Assembly: GCA_033675545.1 (NCBI GenBank)
Contig: JAWDGP010005318.1
Location: 92,501 to 156,500, forward strand
Direction of reading: 5' to 3'
Length of the DNA stretch: 64,000 bases
From: Elysia crispata
Taxonomy: Eukaryota; Mollusca; Gastropoda; Plakobranchidae
Positions 50,831-64,000 of this stretch are shown here, piece after piece. Under the pieces are notes generated by a model that saw only the letters and a list, made by a program, of their open reading frames with translations, was not told the DNA's origin and made no database searches. Within the stretch, counting starts at the first letter, position 1. Each line of letters opens with the position of its first letter. Both the position numbers and the translations under genes were made by a program.

Positions 50831-52796
50831 ACCCATTTTCAGGTAAAACATTTGTTACGTAAATATTTTTTGAACGAATGAACAGTCGCTTTGAAAGAGA
50901 GATAATTATATCACGAATAATTATGGACTGGGCTTGTAAAATGACTGATCAATCAAATCCTATATTTATAGCTGCTACTGGCCTACTGGTTCTACACGAC
51001 TTGACTTTCTAAGGAGAACAATTTCAGCTATTCCCTCACTAAAATTGCTGCTCTAGAAGATTGGTAAATGCCTTTGTAGGTAATCCTTCCGAATTTTGTC
51101 TTTATTCAGCTGCAGTTCTAGCACACGATACACTGACGGAAAAGGAGAAACGAGCAGGAAAAAAAATGGAAAAACAACATAACAGATCGACTAGCTGTAA
51201 AGTTGGGTTAAGTCGCTCGTAAGACTGACGATTCAGACTGAAGAAAAGTATTTTCCCGACGGTATCTAGACAATCTGGATAGTGAATTGAAGTGTAGTGA
51301 AATAATGCGTTATCTCTCTCTCAAAAAAAAAAAAAGGATATAAATCACAATAATTTCTTCACGACGTGGTTGACCAAGAAGAAAAAATAGAATTTACATC
51401 TATGTCCCAAGTGAAAACAAGTCATTGATATAACTTTAGTAAGGAAAAATTTAGAAACGTTTTTCGCTCTTATATCACAATGATTGTTTATGGTTGGCTG
51501 TCTTCGTCAACAACAGATGAAACCTGACAATAGTATGCTACAAACTAAACAACCCACCTCTCTTCTCGCGACAGGAAGACACACTCCAACTATATCCCAG
51601 CCAACGAGTTTTTTTTGCTGAGAGCTTATGTCACATGGTTTATAACGGTAAAGCCAAAAAAAAAGTTAATTTCAAGTGTACTATAATTGTCTAAAGATGA
51701 AAAAAGAAAACTGTGCAAAATTATCTCGTTAGTCGTAGTCTCTTCTCAATTTTTGCTGTGATAGGCCTGCACTTGCATGAAGTTATTGTATTTTCCTCTA
51801 TTGAGGACCACTGTAGAGATTGGACCGTGCTATGATTCCAGCTTTATTTCTCTCACGTCAAGAATCAAAGAAAATCTTCTTTTCATTCTTATTCCCCTTC
51901 ACAGTGTAATTATGCCTTCTAGGTGTTGCTTCCCTTTCGTTCCCGTATAAGACGCTCCAACTATTAAATTTTAGACCTAGCACTTCCCTCTCTGACCTGA
52001 TCTAGATCTACCTGGCGCTCTCTGTCATTGAACCATTCAAGCAAGCAATCTCGTTCTGGGCCTTCGTCTTGCTGGTTTTTTTATTTCTCCTGCACACTCC
52101 CCAGAATTGCCCTCTTAAGCATGTCATAAATTATGCCTTTAGACGTGTCTAAGGTTTAACTGCTTCAGTCTTTTCATTGTTGTGAGAGTTTCTTCATGAT
52201 GTGTTATTGAACTCTTCTAAAAGCATTTATGTGTATGATCTACATGTCTTCATCGCGAAAGATAACCACGAAATATGACTTTGATGTTATGCTTTCCTTT
52301 TCATGACGCAGGGTGGTCTTGTCTGGAATAGACTGCCCGCAGACTTGAAGGGTCCTACGTTATCGTTTTTATGTTTATTCTCCCATACTTTTGCACCTTT
52401 CCTATATGAATTATCTGAATCTGATAGGGGAAAGTCATTTAGTGACAATCAATGGCATTACCTCATGCAATAATTGTTTTCAATTTACACATTGACAACC
52501 AGATAATAAAAGATGCTCATGTTTTGATTTGGGTAAGAATCCGTTAAATATCAATTCCAACCCACGACATAACTGAATCTTTTTGGGAGAGTCTTGCTGC
52601 GTTTTGACCCAAACAACTTCTGCAGGATCTTTTTTATGGATCATTTCCTTCATAATATCACCCTCTACACCGTAACTTTAATGAACACCTTCCTCTGGCG
52701 AACAGCAAAACATAACAGGCGAGTTATTCATTATTTTTCCTCCGAAACACTCCTTAACGTCAATTCCTTTATCATGGTGCTATTGACCAAAAAAAT

Positions 52797-52798
<2 letters not shown>
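50152..52798. other. TMEM26 3' flank and intergenic DNA
   Basis: The TMEM26 3' UTR presumably begins here. (CT)n lies at 50,764-50,827. No further gene is supported. A possible LINE fragment near 52,311-52,368 is listed separately. Confidence 0.5.
52311..52368 (+). repeat. Possible LINE ORF2 C-terminal fragment
   Basis: One frame reads GLVWNRLPADLKGP, resembling the 'W-N-x-L-P' motif near the C-terminus of many non-LTR reverse transcriptase proteins. Neighbouring sequence shows no other reverse-transcriptase motif, so this is a short fragment at best. Confidence 0.25.
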
Positions 52799-52891
<93 letters not shown>

Positions 52892-53062
52892 AAGAAGAAG
52901 AAGAAGAAGAAGAAGAAGAAGAAGAAGAAGAAGAAGAAGAAGAAGAAGAAGAAGAAGAAGAAGAAGAAGAAGAAGAAGAAGAAGAAGAAGAAGAAGAAGA
53001 AGAAGAAGAAGAAGAAGAAGAAGAAGAAGAAGAAGAAGAAGAAGAAGAAGAAGAAGAAGAAG
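52799..53062. repeat. (AAT)n-(AAG)n microsatellite
   Basis: AAT to ~52,862, then ~200 bases of AAG. The transition is sharp and in register, like the AAT-to-AAG transition at 8,230. Confidence 0.95.
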
Positions 53063-55100
<2,038 letters not shown>

Positions 55101-58100
55101 AGTATCATTCTTGTTCTTCTTCATATTATCATTATTATTTCTTTTCTTAATTTGTGTGGTCATTATCATCAATTTATCATTGATGATGCCAGTTCGATAA
55201 ATATTGATAGGCTATTATTTTTTTAAATTCATATATATACAAATTTATTTTGAAACACGTTTACACTTTCATTATTCCTTAGTCATGTTAAAAATATAAT
55301 CTTATTGTGGAATAATTTTTCATGCATTGAATCCTCACGTTTTGGAGATTTTAGATAGATTTATTATTCTCTCAATCTCCTCTTTCATACGCTTTTGTTA
55401 TTTTCATGACTCGTACAAATAAATAAGTGATGTCAATGCGAATGATGTTTTGGAAAAAACATCTTTAGTGTCTCAAATGGATATCATGTAAGGTAATTAA
55501 CCAAAATAAAGTTAAATTTATCATTTCATCCCCCAAAAAGAATGTAACGTTTTTATGTCTACAAAAAGTTTTCGAGCGGTGTGCATAAACCCTTCAAAAG
55601 TTACACAGAATATCCAACATAATACAGACAAAATGGTCTCTTTAAATGTATTTCTTCTATTATTTTGATTTTGCAGATAAGAGCGAAATCTCAACCTATA
55701 GATTTGTAATTTTTATATAACTTAGTTCTTTCCCGATTTCCCACAAAAGTTGACCAGTAATAGATATTATATTACAGTTAAAACATGAATTTTTTTTATT
55801 ATTATTTCTTGAAATATTTTCAATGCCCTGATCTTTCTCGATTTTAGAAACTTTTATATTCTAGAATTTCAAATGCTCAAGATCCATAGATGGTTGAGTT
55901 TTTTCTCATCAATTCTTCTCTTGATCTTCGCCTAAGCTGCATGAACAGTTTGCTATGTCACTAGCCATGTAATATTCTGGAATCTTAAAGCAGTTGAAAA
56001 AAGAAACAATTTTCTGTCTCTCACAAGCTTTTTATTAGTAAAAGACATCTGATGAAGGGTGGTTCTAAAAGTTAATCATGACTACAACTTTTACATGAAT
56101 TTATACGAAGAAACTACAATAATTTTTTTATTGCTCTTTCAAAAAAATTATTTACATGTATATTGTATGTTCTCTTAAAAAAAACGCATGGAACATAAAA
56201 AAAGAGAACTGGTTCCAAGCTAGAAGTCATCAGAAAGTTTGAAACTTTAGAGTTAGCTGTGCATCAATCATGGTATTGATGTGAAATAATCTAGAAGATA
56301 TGAATAATAAATTTGGCACATAAGCACACATGCATGCATTTAAACATACATTAAATCAAGTCATACAATTCATGCAATTCATTTAAGAAAAGAAATGCAT
56401 ACAAGGGAAAGAAAGAAGGGAAAAATTCACAAGACTTACATTATTATTTACTCACAGACTATCTCTTGACATATAATTCAATCGATACATTTGACAAATC
56501 AAGAGCTTTTTGGTTTGTCTTCATGGTAAGATACATCAGCTCTTGAATATATCTCTTGAAATAAGACTGTCTTTTACATTTTATCTGTAACTTTTTATTT
56601 GTTTCAGTCTAGAGAGAAATGTAGCTTCATTTATCAAAATATGTCAGGAAACAATTAAATCATAATCATTAAAAATACTTATATATATATATATATATGT
56701 AATCTTAGCTGTAAAGATCTCAGTGATACATTTATCCTTTGCCCTTAAAATGAAAGTAGCTGTACAAAATGATATTGACATTTCTCATAAACTGATTCAC
56801 AATATTTCAATCGAATTGTTCATTTCTCCCATATAAAATATTAAAACTAATAAAAATCTTTGAAAACATGTCCATTACTTTTTTCCCTGATTTACTTCAA
56901 ACCTATAACATAAATTCCATGTGCTAAATTCTGAACAGAAAACTCATAATTTTGTGTAAAGTGATCATGAAAAAACTCATTTTAAACTTGTTGTGGTACA
57001 AAATAAACTCATAAATATCACAGAGGTTGAGGATTTTAGTGAAAAATAATACAAACACAATATCTTTTGGTTTATGATTTCGTTGAGTAGTCAATATGTT
57101 CAGTTTTTCTTTAATTTCTGTGCACTGAACATTATGCAAACTTAAGAAACAAAAAACTTTTATGACGAAAAAAATTGAAATGTTTTCTTCATTGCAAAAA
57201 GCACATAAAATGCAAAAGTAATAACTTCTTCATTTATCAAAGTCATCCTCCAAATTTAACAGTCAAAATCGCTTTGAAATATAACAGGATTTACTTCAGT
57301 AAAAGGCAGAAAAGGATGTTAAAGAAAGAAATGTGGAAAATATTTGCAAAAATATATGAAAAATGTAGTTTCAAAATTCTTAAATACTACCTATTTGTGG
57401 TATAAATCCTGCAAGGTCAATTCAAGGTTTGACTCTTAGGTTAACATGTTTGGAGAAAAATGTTAGCGGTTTTAAACTCTAGAAGTACCTAAAAATTGTT
57501 TAAAATGAAGAAAATTTGTTAAATATTTTCTCTAGCTTACTGCAAAATCATTTCGCAGGCAGTATTTGAATGAATAAGAAATTGCAACATCAGTTTAATG
57601 GCCTATACTTGACAACATCTCTTCTCTTCATACACAAAAATGACTCTAAATGTTTAGGAATTTGACGTTTGATTGATCCATTGGTTTTCTCTATTGGTCA
57701 GAGACAAAGATATCAGACTTTGGAAATTTTTGGGTTAAAGCTAGTTTGAAGACATATGGTACATGCCAGCTTTTGGGAAACAAAAGTTTTTTTTTATGAT
57801 ATCAGCATCTTCAAATGCAGTAAATATGAAACCTTACAACAACTGGAATGATTAAATTTATCCACTTTTTTTTCTTAAGTTAATTTTTACCAAAATGGCA
57901 ATATTTGCTGAGAAATAAGGCCAACTATATCAGTCCTGGATTTAAAGATTCTTAAAGCTAACAAATAAAGCACTTTTTTTATCATCTCATCTGAAACCAG
58001 TTATTTCAAGGGAATCCCCAAATAAATCTAAGACATTCCCTCCTCAAAGTCTTTCAAATAACCATGTATCACAGCAAAAATTCTTGTCTTTGACAATGCA

Positions 58101-59242
58101 AAAAAGTACTCTGACATTAATATCATACACAATGACCATTTAAATAGTAATGACATTCAGTAAGACTGTATGGATACAGATTAAGATGAAAATAGCAGAG
58201 CATTGATCTTCTAAAATAACAATAATCCTGCTATAAATCTAAGAAATAAATGTCTACAACCCAACACCCATTAACTAAATATTAAACATCACTCTTCATC
58301 ATCATTTTGTAATAAAAGACATTTTGTCACATCCATATTCATAAGCTCATGACAAAGAGCAGTCCTCCCCCATATATCACCAAAATGTGCTGTGCTCAAA
58401 ACTGATTTCACAATAAAAACCAGAGGCTGGTCATTGTGAAAACTAATGATTTATAACCTCTTAGCACTTTTAGAGAAGTTTGTCGAAATAAATTACATGA
58501 ATAAGTCTGAGAGTGGAACAAAAAAGTTCTAAAAAAAAAAAGACAAACAAACTTTAACATTTTTGAGAATTATTAAGAAAAGAAATGTCCCTCATCCACT
58601 AAAATAAAAAGAATAGATGATAAAATAGATCAAAAAGTGAAAGGGAGGAAGAGAGATAAATACAGAGAGGGAGAGACAGAGAGAGAGACAGAGAGAGGGA
58701 GAGAGGAGAAAGTGAAAGAGGTAGAAAGTAAGGGGAAGGAAGACAGAGAGAGAGACAGACAGAGGGAGAGAAATTGATTGATAAGTCACATAAGGAGAGT
58801 AACACAGAAGGAAAGAGAAAAAAAGGAGAGAATGATGGACAAAAGATAGAGACAGGAAAAGAGAGAAAAATGATAAAAATCGAAGATGTTCTCCATAATG
58901 ATAAACTTAAAAAATATATCAAATTAATGCAGATGTTATACCTGAGAAGGGAAAAACATCATAGCTGTCAAGAAAACACATGTATCATGATGTATAATGA
59001 AAAAATAATTTAAATACAGATATATTTGTGAAATTTGAAAAGCCTAAAATTGCTGATGTTTTTTCATGTATGTATAATAAAAGCTAGTTCTCAGATTCTC
59101 ATGTGAAATGGCGGTGGGCTAGTTCTCCATCTAGTGGGTCCTCTTTGATGGCGCTGTTCGGCTCTCATCCATTCTTTGCATTTGTAACCAAACTATGGCA
59201 GTGCTCAACACTGGTGACTGGAGAAACTGCAGGGGTGGGAAG
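55101..59242. other. AT-rich DNA, possibly including a long 3' UTR of the minus-strand gene
   Basis: No coding exon found. Unlike the rest of the window, 55,500-58,600 has almost no long microsatellite apart from a short AT run at ~56,680-56,698; a GA-rich tract lies at ~58,637-58,770. The minus-strand gene to the right ends at 59,243, so part of this may be its 3' UTR. Confidence 0.35.
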
Positions 59243-59275
59243 CTACTCTACAACCTCCACTTGTCTATCCAAACC
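59243..59275 (-). CDS. Minus-strand coiled-coil gene, last exon
   Basis: Acceptor CCTCACAG on the minus strand, then GLDRQVEVVE and a TAG stop. The phase (0) fits the preceding exon, which ends LVSLQTSL. The exon is short but the acceptor is good and the frame closes at once, giving a plausible C-terminus. The alternative is that the gene has a different last exon further left. Confidence 0.5.
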   Translation of the reverse strand, partial: GLDRQVEVVE

Positions 59276-59935
59276 CTGTGAGGTAGAACAACAGATAAGT
59301 TTATTTTTACAGTGAGGGGCTGCGAGTAATTATCAATCTATGGTCTGATATATCTTCTTTATTTTTGTGTGTAGAGCTTGCAAAATCTGGACATTCATAT
59401 ATCTATAACAAATTTTTATCTTCTTTGCGTGAGAGGAAATAAATGATAAACTGTAGGAAAAAGGATATTTTTGCCACCTTGCTCCTCTTCTATTTCTTTT
59501 CTTTTACAAAATTCATTCCTGCTTGAAAAAAAAAAAATAAAAAAGACTAAAAACACTTAAAATCACTTTGAGAAAAAAAAAATAAGAAGGAGACTGGTCA
59601 AAAAATGGTGTTGACCATGATTATGTATGATACTTATAACGACTGCACTAATTTAGTTCACTTGAAGAGTTGATACATTCTTCAACAGCTAAATTTTATT
59701 TTCCTTAAATTTGAACTTTTAATCTTTTAACCTTTTTATAGTATAGAAATTGCAAAGCTAAAAACAATGGGCTTCCCTTTTTTTCCTGCTAACTTATCTC
59801 TAATTTATTTTGACAGGAAACAAATTTATTCTGCAGTCCAGAAAAATAAAATATTTAATAAGGTAGTGTTACCTCAATTTTCAGAACACAAATATGCAAA
59901 CGTATTTACAGCAAAAACCGAGTAAAAATACTCAC

Positions 59936-60076
59936 CAGTGAAGTCTGCAGTGACACAAGCTTCCTATCTCTGTCAAACAACTCCTTCTCAGTTTCACACA
60001 GATCCCCCTTCAATGTTCGAATTTCATAATTTTTGCGTTTGATTAGATCCTTCTGCCTCTTCTCTCTCACAGTTGC
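59936..60076 (-). CDS. Minus-strand coiled-coil gene, penultimate exon
   Basis: Acceptor ATTTAG and donor GTGAGT on the minus strand; 47 codons in phase 0. Encodes ATVREKRQKDLIKRKNYEIR, then TLKGDLCETEKELFDRDRKL, then VSLQTSL. It is charged, Leu-spaced and alpha-helical. Confidence 0.75.
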
Positions 60077-60615
60077 CTAAATATTAATAATAAAAAAAAT
60101 CAATTAAAAGTTGTAATGTAACAAAATTCAACTTGTTAAAAGCAAACAAATTCCTATTTTTTTTTAATTAAAAGTGTCCGTGCAAAATTTTTAGGAATGT
60201 TTTTGACCGAAACATTCATTGTATTTTACAATGGAAGGGTAAAACATGGATCAGAGAGGCTAAACACTGAGACAGGTGGAAATCAGATGTGGAGGATTAC
60301 ATCTTACAGTGAATGAACAGAGCCTTGAAAAGCAATGTAATGTAAAGTAACATATTTTACTTTAATCAGGGTAGTTCTCCAATATAAAAAATGATTGAAT
60401 GATCAAAATCAACTAGTTATGTATTTTAAGGTTTAACATTTTTATTATTGTTTTCCAAAAGAGAAAAAAAACTTAAAGTATCCTCTCTTGATTCTGAGAA
60501 TTTCAACACAGAAGTGAGAGGATCTTGAGAAGGAGGGAAAATCTCAAAGTACATGTAAAACAATAATCCTTTTTCACTCAAGCAAATATCTCTAGTAATA
60601 ATAAACAAAAGTAAC

Positions 60616-60696
60616 CTTCGGATCCTCCACCAAAAGGCGGCGACCTTGATAATTCTTGTTGGAGAGATGATTGCTCTCATTTTCCAAGTGGAATGT
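60616..60696 (-). CDS. Minus-strand coiled-coil gene, exon
   Basis: Acceptor CTCCTCAG and donor GTTACT (non-consensus after GT, but AAG|GTTA is acceptable); 27 codons, phase 0 at both ends: TFHLENESNHLSNKNYQGRR, then LLVEDPK. It continues the preceding exon as NSAIKTKK-TFHLENE. Longer open frames in this stretch run in the wrong frame and are not used. Confidence 0.7.
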
Positions 60697-61110
60697 CTGA
60701 GGAGACAGGAAGGTCTCATAAGCCAGGATCAGTAATGGAGGTTAAAAAAAAATCAAGAGTTTAGAAATATTTATGGTTCCCTAGAGCCTCTATTAGGAAA
60801 TGACATGTATGATTTGAAACCATTCCACACCATCTTGTTAAAATAATTTCAAAACATGGGTTTGCAGAATATTGAGAACATTTTACAACAATAGAAAACA
60901 CGTGAATGATGAAATGGTTTTTTTTTTTCACATCAATGTGCATAAAGAATAGTTTGACAAACAAAAGAATAGAGGCATTTGAGATACAATCAATCAAATT
61001 TAAGACTGATACAGCTGCAAAAATTGGTGTGTGAAGATATAAAAGTTAAAGCCTAATATTCAGCCAAAAAAAATGAAATAAAAATAATAAAAAGAAAAAA
61101 GCAAACACAC

Positions 61111-61224
61111 CTTCTTGGTCTTTATAGCTGAGTTCAGTCGCTTTTCCTGGTTGAGACGGTCGCGTGTTCTGTTGAGAGATTCTCGAAGATATTCTGATTC
61201 TTCAGATCTACTTCTGATATCATT
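61111..61224 (-). CDS. Minus-strand coiled-coil gene, exon
   Basis: Acceptor TTTTCCAG and donor GTGTGT; 38 codons, phase 0: NDIRSRSEESEYLRESLNRT, then RDRLNQEKRLNSAIKTKK. Strong heptad spacing. The LNQEKRLN...KTKKTFHLENE stretch across this junction is the best handle for identifying the family. Confidence 0.78.
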
Positions 61225-62223
61225 CTGGAAAAGATACACAGCAGAACTTACTAATTTTTGGGGGGATTGTTATTAAAACAGAGAAACATTATTCATTTTC
61301 CCTTGATAGCTTAGTAGACCTATAGTCTACTGATTGGTAGCCCCCCCCCCCCAGCACATTAAAACATTCACAAAAAAACAAAAGAAGAACAATATAAAAG
61401 ATGGCATGAGGAGAGCCATGAATAAATTAGCAAAGGAAACTATGAAAAAAATCAAATATTGTATTTATAGAAAAGTATCAATAGTGTTGACTCCATAAGC
61501 AAAAATATATGTCACATTTTATATCCAAAAATGAAAAAAAAAATTAAAAAATAAATCAATACATGTATTAAAAAAAATAATTTTATCGTTTCTTAAGATG
61601 AAACCTCATGTACATAATTATATCTCTGATTTTCCATTTTGAAGCTTAAACAAATGATATGTACTGAAAGTTTTCTAGAAAAAAGTGTCTTATTGCATAA
61701 AAAACCATTAAGACAAAAGAGAATGATTGAAAAATATCTGAGGCTTTTTGTTTCAAACAAATAAATCAATCAGCAATGTTGGAACAGGCATAGCCAAAAA
61801 GATGAGACCTCATGCTCATCATATCAATAAATAGCACATTTGAACAGAAGACTTTCAGTCTCTGCAAAGTTAAAAAAAGGAATAAAATCTCTTAGCATTT
61901 CTATCAAAAAACATCTTCAAGAGGAAGGAACCTGATCAGGGTATAGGAGAAATGGAAACAACAAAGAGAGACAACTCCCTTTCTCTAGCTTATATCCTTT
62001 TCTTCTATTTTAAATATCTTTTTCTCATTCCTCTGAGTTGCTTTCTTTTTCTTCCAACTAGACCAGCCCCAGGGGCAATAGACTGTTTATTATCAATAAA
62101 GCATTATTTTAAATGAATGAAAGATAAGTTCATTAAAAAGAAAAAGCTAAATGAAGCTACATTTCAGTCGATATCTATACATGCTAAGATTCATCTCTTA
62201 ATTCCATCACTTGCTCAACTTAC

Positions 62224-62275
62224 TGCTAGAGCCTCCACTTGGTGTGACTTCGCCTGAGCCAACTCTTGTGAATGT
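62224..62275 (-). CDS. Minus-strand coiled-coil gene, exon
   Basis: Acceptor GGTTTTCAG and donor GTAAGT; 52 bases. The first base completes a split Arg codon, then HSQELAQAKSHQVEALA. Alone it would be too short to call; the phase match on both sides and the consensus splice sites support it. Confidence 0.7.
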
Positions 62276-62573
62276 CTGAAAACCAAAGTAAAGAAGAAAA
62301 GCAGGGTGATGAGGTCGATGAAAGAATTAAATTAAGGCTATGGAATAAAAAAAAATTATTTACATCAGAAAAATTTGGAATTCCCAGCTGCTTGCTGGTC
62401 CAATGCATACAATTTTGCAGCATAAAACTCTTTTCTTCTTAGAGAAATTCCAAAATGAAGATCAAAATGATCCTAAGATTACATTATTCTTTTTTTTTTC
62501 TTTTTTTTTTTGCAATCAGCCACTTTGTTAGTGTTTCTACTTGATTCAACCCCTAAATGACTGTACTCGCCAC

Positions 62574-63137
62574 TTAAGTTTGTACCCTATGGACCAAGGT
62601 TACCACTTGGTTTCTACCCCTAAGGACCGGAGCCGCGCCACGCCCAGCTACCCTAGGTCGCTTTGCTGGTATAGGTCTAGTGTTTGTGACACTAACTGGA
62701 GTAGATGTACTAGATCTAGATTCATCTCCACTACTAGATTCAGTACTAATCCAATTAGATCTAGATTGAACAAAGTCAGGATCCTGATCACTGTTATCTA
62801 GATCTAGGTCTGAATCACTGAAGGTTTCATCACTATCAGAATCCATCAGGATTTCATTTAGAACTTGGTTTCTTGTGAATTTCTTCGCCATATCGGTCAA
62901 ACAAATGCTAACAGAATGAAAACAAAGCCTCTACCAATCACAAGACAGGAAGTCTTTTTCATTGGTCGCAATTTACACTAAACTTGGATGGAATAAAGTT
63001 ATGGTCTACCGCGAGCGAGAATACTCGTCTCTGGTCCTATCCGCACAGTGATTCTCCAACGAGAATACTCGTCTCTGGTCCTATTCGCACAGTGGTTCTC
63101 AAATGAGAATTCTCGTCTCCGGTCACGTATGAGTTAA
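62574..63137 (-). mobile_element. piggyBac-family DNA transposon, truncated
   Basis: A minus-strand frame (62,900 to 62,574, 108 residues) starts near MAKKFTRNQVLNEILMDSDS and continues with Asp/Ser-rich acidic sequence, the typical N-terminus of piggyBac transposases. The DDD catalytic domain is absent, so the element is internally or terminally deleted. The right end is well preserved: TTAA at 63,134-63,137, the piggyBac target site, directly borders the terminus CTCATACGTGACCGGAGACG (read on minus), with three ~44-bp subterminal repeats inside it. I could not find a matching left terminus, so the left limit is the end of the frame. Confidence 0.7.
63017..63137 (-). repeat. Subterminal repeats of the piggyBac element
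   Basis: Two 44-bp units (63,017-63,060 and 63,061-63,104) start GAGAATACTCGTCTCTGGTC and end in CGCACAGTG, GTTCTC-like sequence. A third partial unit (63,105-63,133) starts GAGAATTCTCGTCTCCGGTC and runs into the TTAA. Each begins with a short palindrome (GAGAATTCTC in the last). Such repeats are plausible transposase-binding sites. Confidence 0.75.
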
Positions 63138-63351
63138 TACTATAATACTGTATATTCACAAAGCTTATCAATGGGGTTCTATCAAGCTTTTTTTAACATT
63201 GAAGTAATTTCATTTCATCACCAAGTAGCATTCAATTCTACTTTCATTATTTCCATCTGCTCCTTTCTTGTTTCTCCCTAACACCATCTTTATCTTTCTT
63301 AATTCCTTTTTGCTTCTTTGTACAGAGCTTTCCTTGCTTGCACCATTGTAC

Positions 63352-63422
63352 CTCAGTTTAGCTAAATCCTGCTCATATCCCATAAGTAGCTCATCCTTGC
63401 GCGACACTCTCTCTTTCAAGAC
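63352..63422 (-). CDS. Minus-strand coiled-coil gene, exon
   Basis: Acceptor TTTCTCAG and donor GTACAA after CTGAG; 71 bases. Encodes VLKERVSRKDELLMGYEQDL, then AKL and two bases of Arg. An open frame continues past the donor to 63,210, but the phase fit with the next exon argues for splicing here. Confidence 0.72.
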
Positions 63423-63963
63423 CTGAGAAAAAAAGCAAAATAAAGGTCATTAGTCTACAAAGAATATTTGTTAGTATAGTTACACCATGCAACTTTTTTC
63501 TACCCGTCCATTGCAACTAACTCATTTGAAAACTTACAAGTGCCGCATGCCAGAAAATCTTTTTATCTGGCCCCGATGACATAAGTTGCACCTCTTGAAA
63601 CTGACCAAATGATATAATCCTTCTGCCATCAAACCTCTGATGAGTTTATCAGTTTCTTAGCCTGGATAAGATTACCTAGGCCCAACCATGAACAACTGAT
63701 CAAAGAATCAGCTTGGATCATGTGTTACATATATGTATCAATGGCTTTGTGTAGAGTATCTATTGTCATAAGTTGTAATATCTAAATAGAATTGATCAGG
63801 AGATATTAAACATTTTCTATGACATCTTCTCCTTAACTTTGCCCCTTAAAAACTACACAATGAGTGTACCTTTTCAAATGTTGCTTGCAAGAATCAAGCT
63901 CTATTTAAGATATTTCACTTCTCTTACTCTGAACTTGCCCCAAAATAAACACAGATATTTCAC

Positions 63964-64000
63964 CTGGATTCGATTGGCCAACAGTTGACATGCCCTCTCT
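63964..64000 (-). CDS. Minus-strand coiled-coil gene, partial exon at window edge
   Basis: Donor CAG|GTGAAA on the minus strand; the visible part encodes ERACQLLANRIQ and runs off the right edge. Joined, the seven visible exons give 175 residues of C-terminal, mostly coiled-coil protein. The order LANRIQ-VLKERVSRKDELL-GYEQDLAKLR-EYLRESLNRTRDRLNQEKRLN reminds me of the C-terminal coiled coil of FHAD1 (forkhead-associated domain protein 1), but this is memory only. The FHA domain, if present, would lie beyond the window. Confidence 0.65.

Larger units (their letters stand above)
62276..63351 (-). other. Intron carrying a piggyBac remnant
   Basis: The 1,076-base intron is largely occupied by a DNA-transposon fragment (62,574-63,137) plus T-rich sequence at ~62,487-62,512. 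The other introns of this gene (59,276-59,935, 60,077-60,615, 60,697-61,110, 61,225-62,223, 63,423-63,963) hold only AT-rich DNA with short homopolymers, including a C run near 61,341-61,354. Confidence 0.6.

Noticed and set aside
59103-59315. 70-codon plus-strand frame (MKWRWASSP...)
   Set aside because: It lies opposite the last minus-strand exon and its UTR, with no motif or splice support of its own.
60426-60719. 97-codon minus-strand frame
   Set aside because: It overlaps a real exon but in the wrong frame; the phase-matched reading TFHLENE... is supported by splice sites on both sides.
63210-63351. Continuation of the minus-strand frame past 63,352
   Set aside because: A good donor at 63,351 and the exact phase fit to the next exon favour splicing; the extension diverges into Lys/Ser-rich sequence and a stop.

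Overview
This is animal nuclear DNA with introns, long gene-poor stretches, very abundant microsatellites (GA/CT, AT, AAT/AAG, ACT/TAG), minisatellite arrays and tRNA-derived SINEs. A secreted protein with an N-terminal Ig-like domain and a coiled coil, laid out like the gastropod FREP/CREP (VIgL) immune lectins, points to a mollusc and most likely a gastropod. The species cannot be fixed from the sequence alone.

Layout. Positions 1-26,200 hold no gene I can support: they carry two SINEs, several long microsatellites, a ~50-bp array and an 82-bp array. Positions ~25,490-42,650 are a tandem segmental duplication with units ~9.4 kb apart. Each unit has the same order: a two-exon VIgL-like gene (signal-peptide exon, then one large exon), a GA microsatellite, an AT microsatellite, a 42-bp minisatellite array and a shared distal flank. 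The first gene (26,222-28,574) is intact and predicts 552 residues. Its second copy (35,706-38,018) has lost 25 bases in the coding region and predicts only the Ig-like and coiled-coil parts. An 80-bp array lies at 43,832-44,625. TMEM26 follows at 45,089-50,151 on the + strand, in five exons with matching splice phases (526 residues). After about 9 kb of non-coding, microsatellite-rich DNA come the last seven exons of a minus-strand coiled-coil gene (59,243 to the right edge), possibly FHAD1-like. One of its introns contains a decayed piggyBac DNA transposon.

How the genes relate. The three loci show no functional link. The most interesting locus is the duplicated VIgL-like pair. Its C-terminal ~190 residues are neither fibrinogen, C-type lectin nor galectin; they form a cysteine-containing domain that I think recurs in uncharacterised lophotrochozoan proteins. 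The two copies are nearly identical over the signal peptide, Ig and coiled-coil parts but strongly diverged over the C-terminal domain, which suggests gene conversion or uneven constraint. All family assignments are by eye; no search was run.
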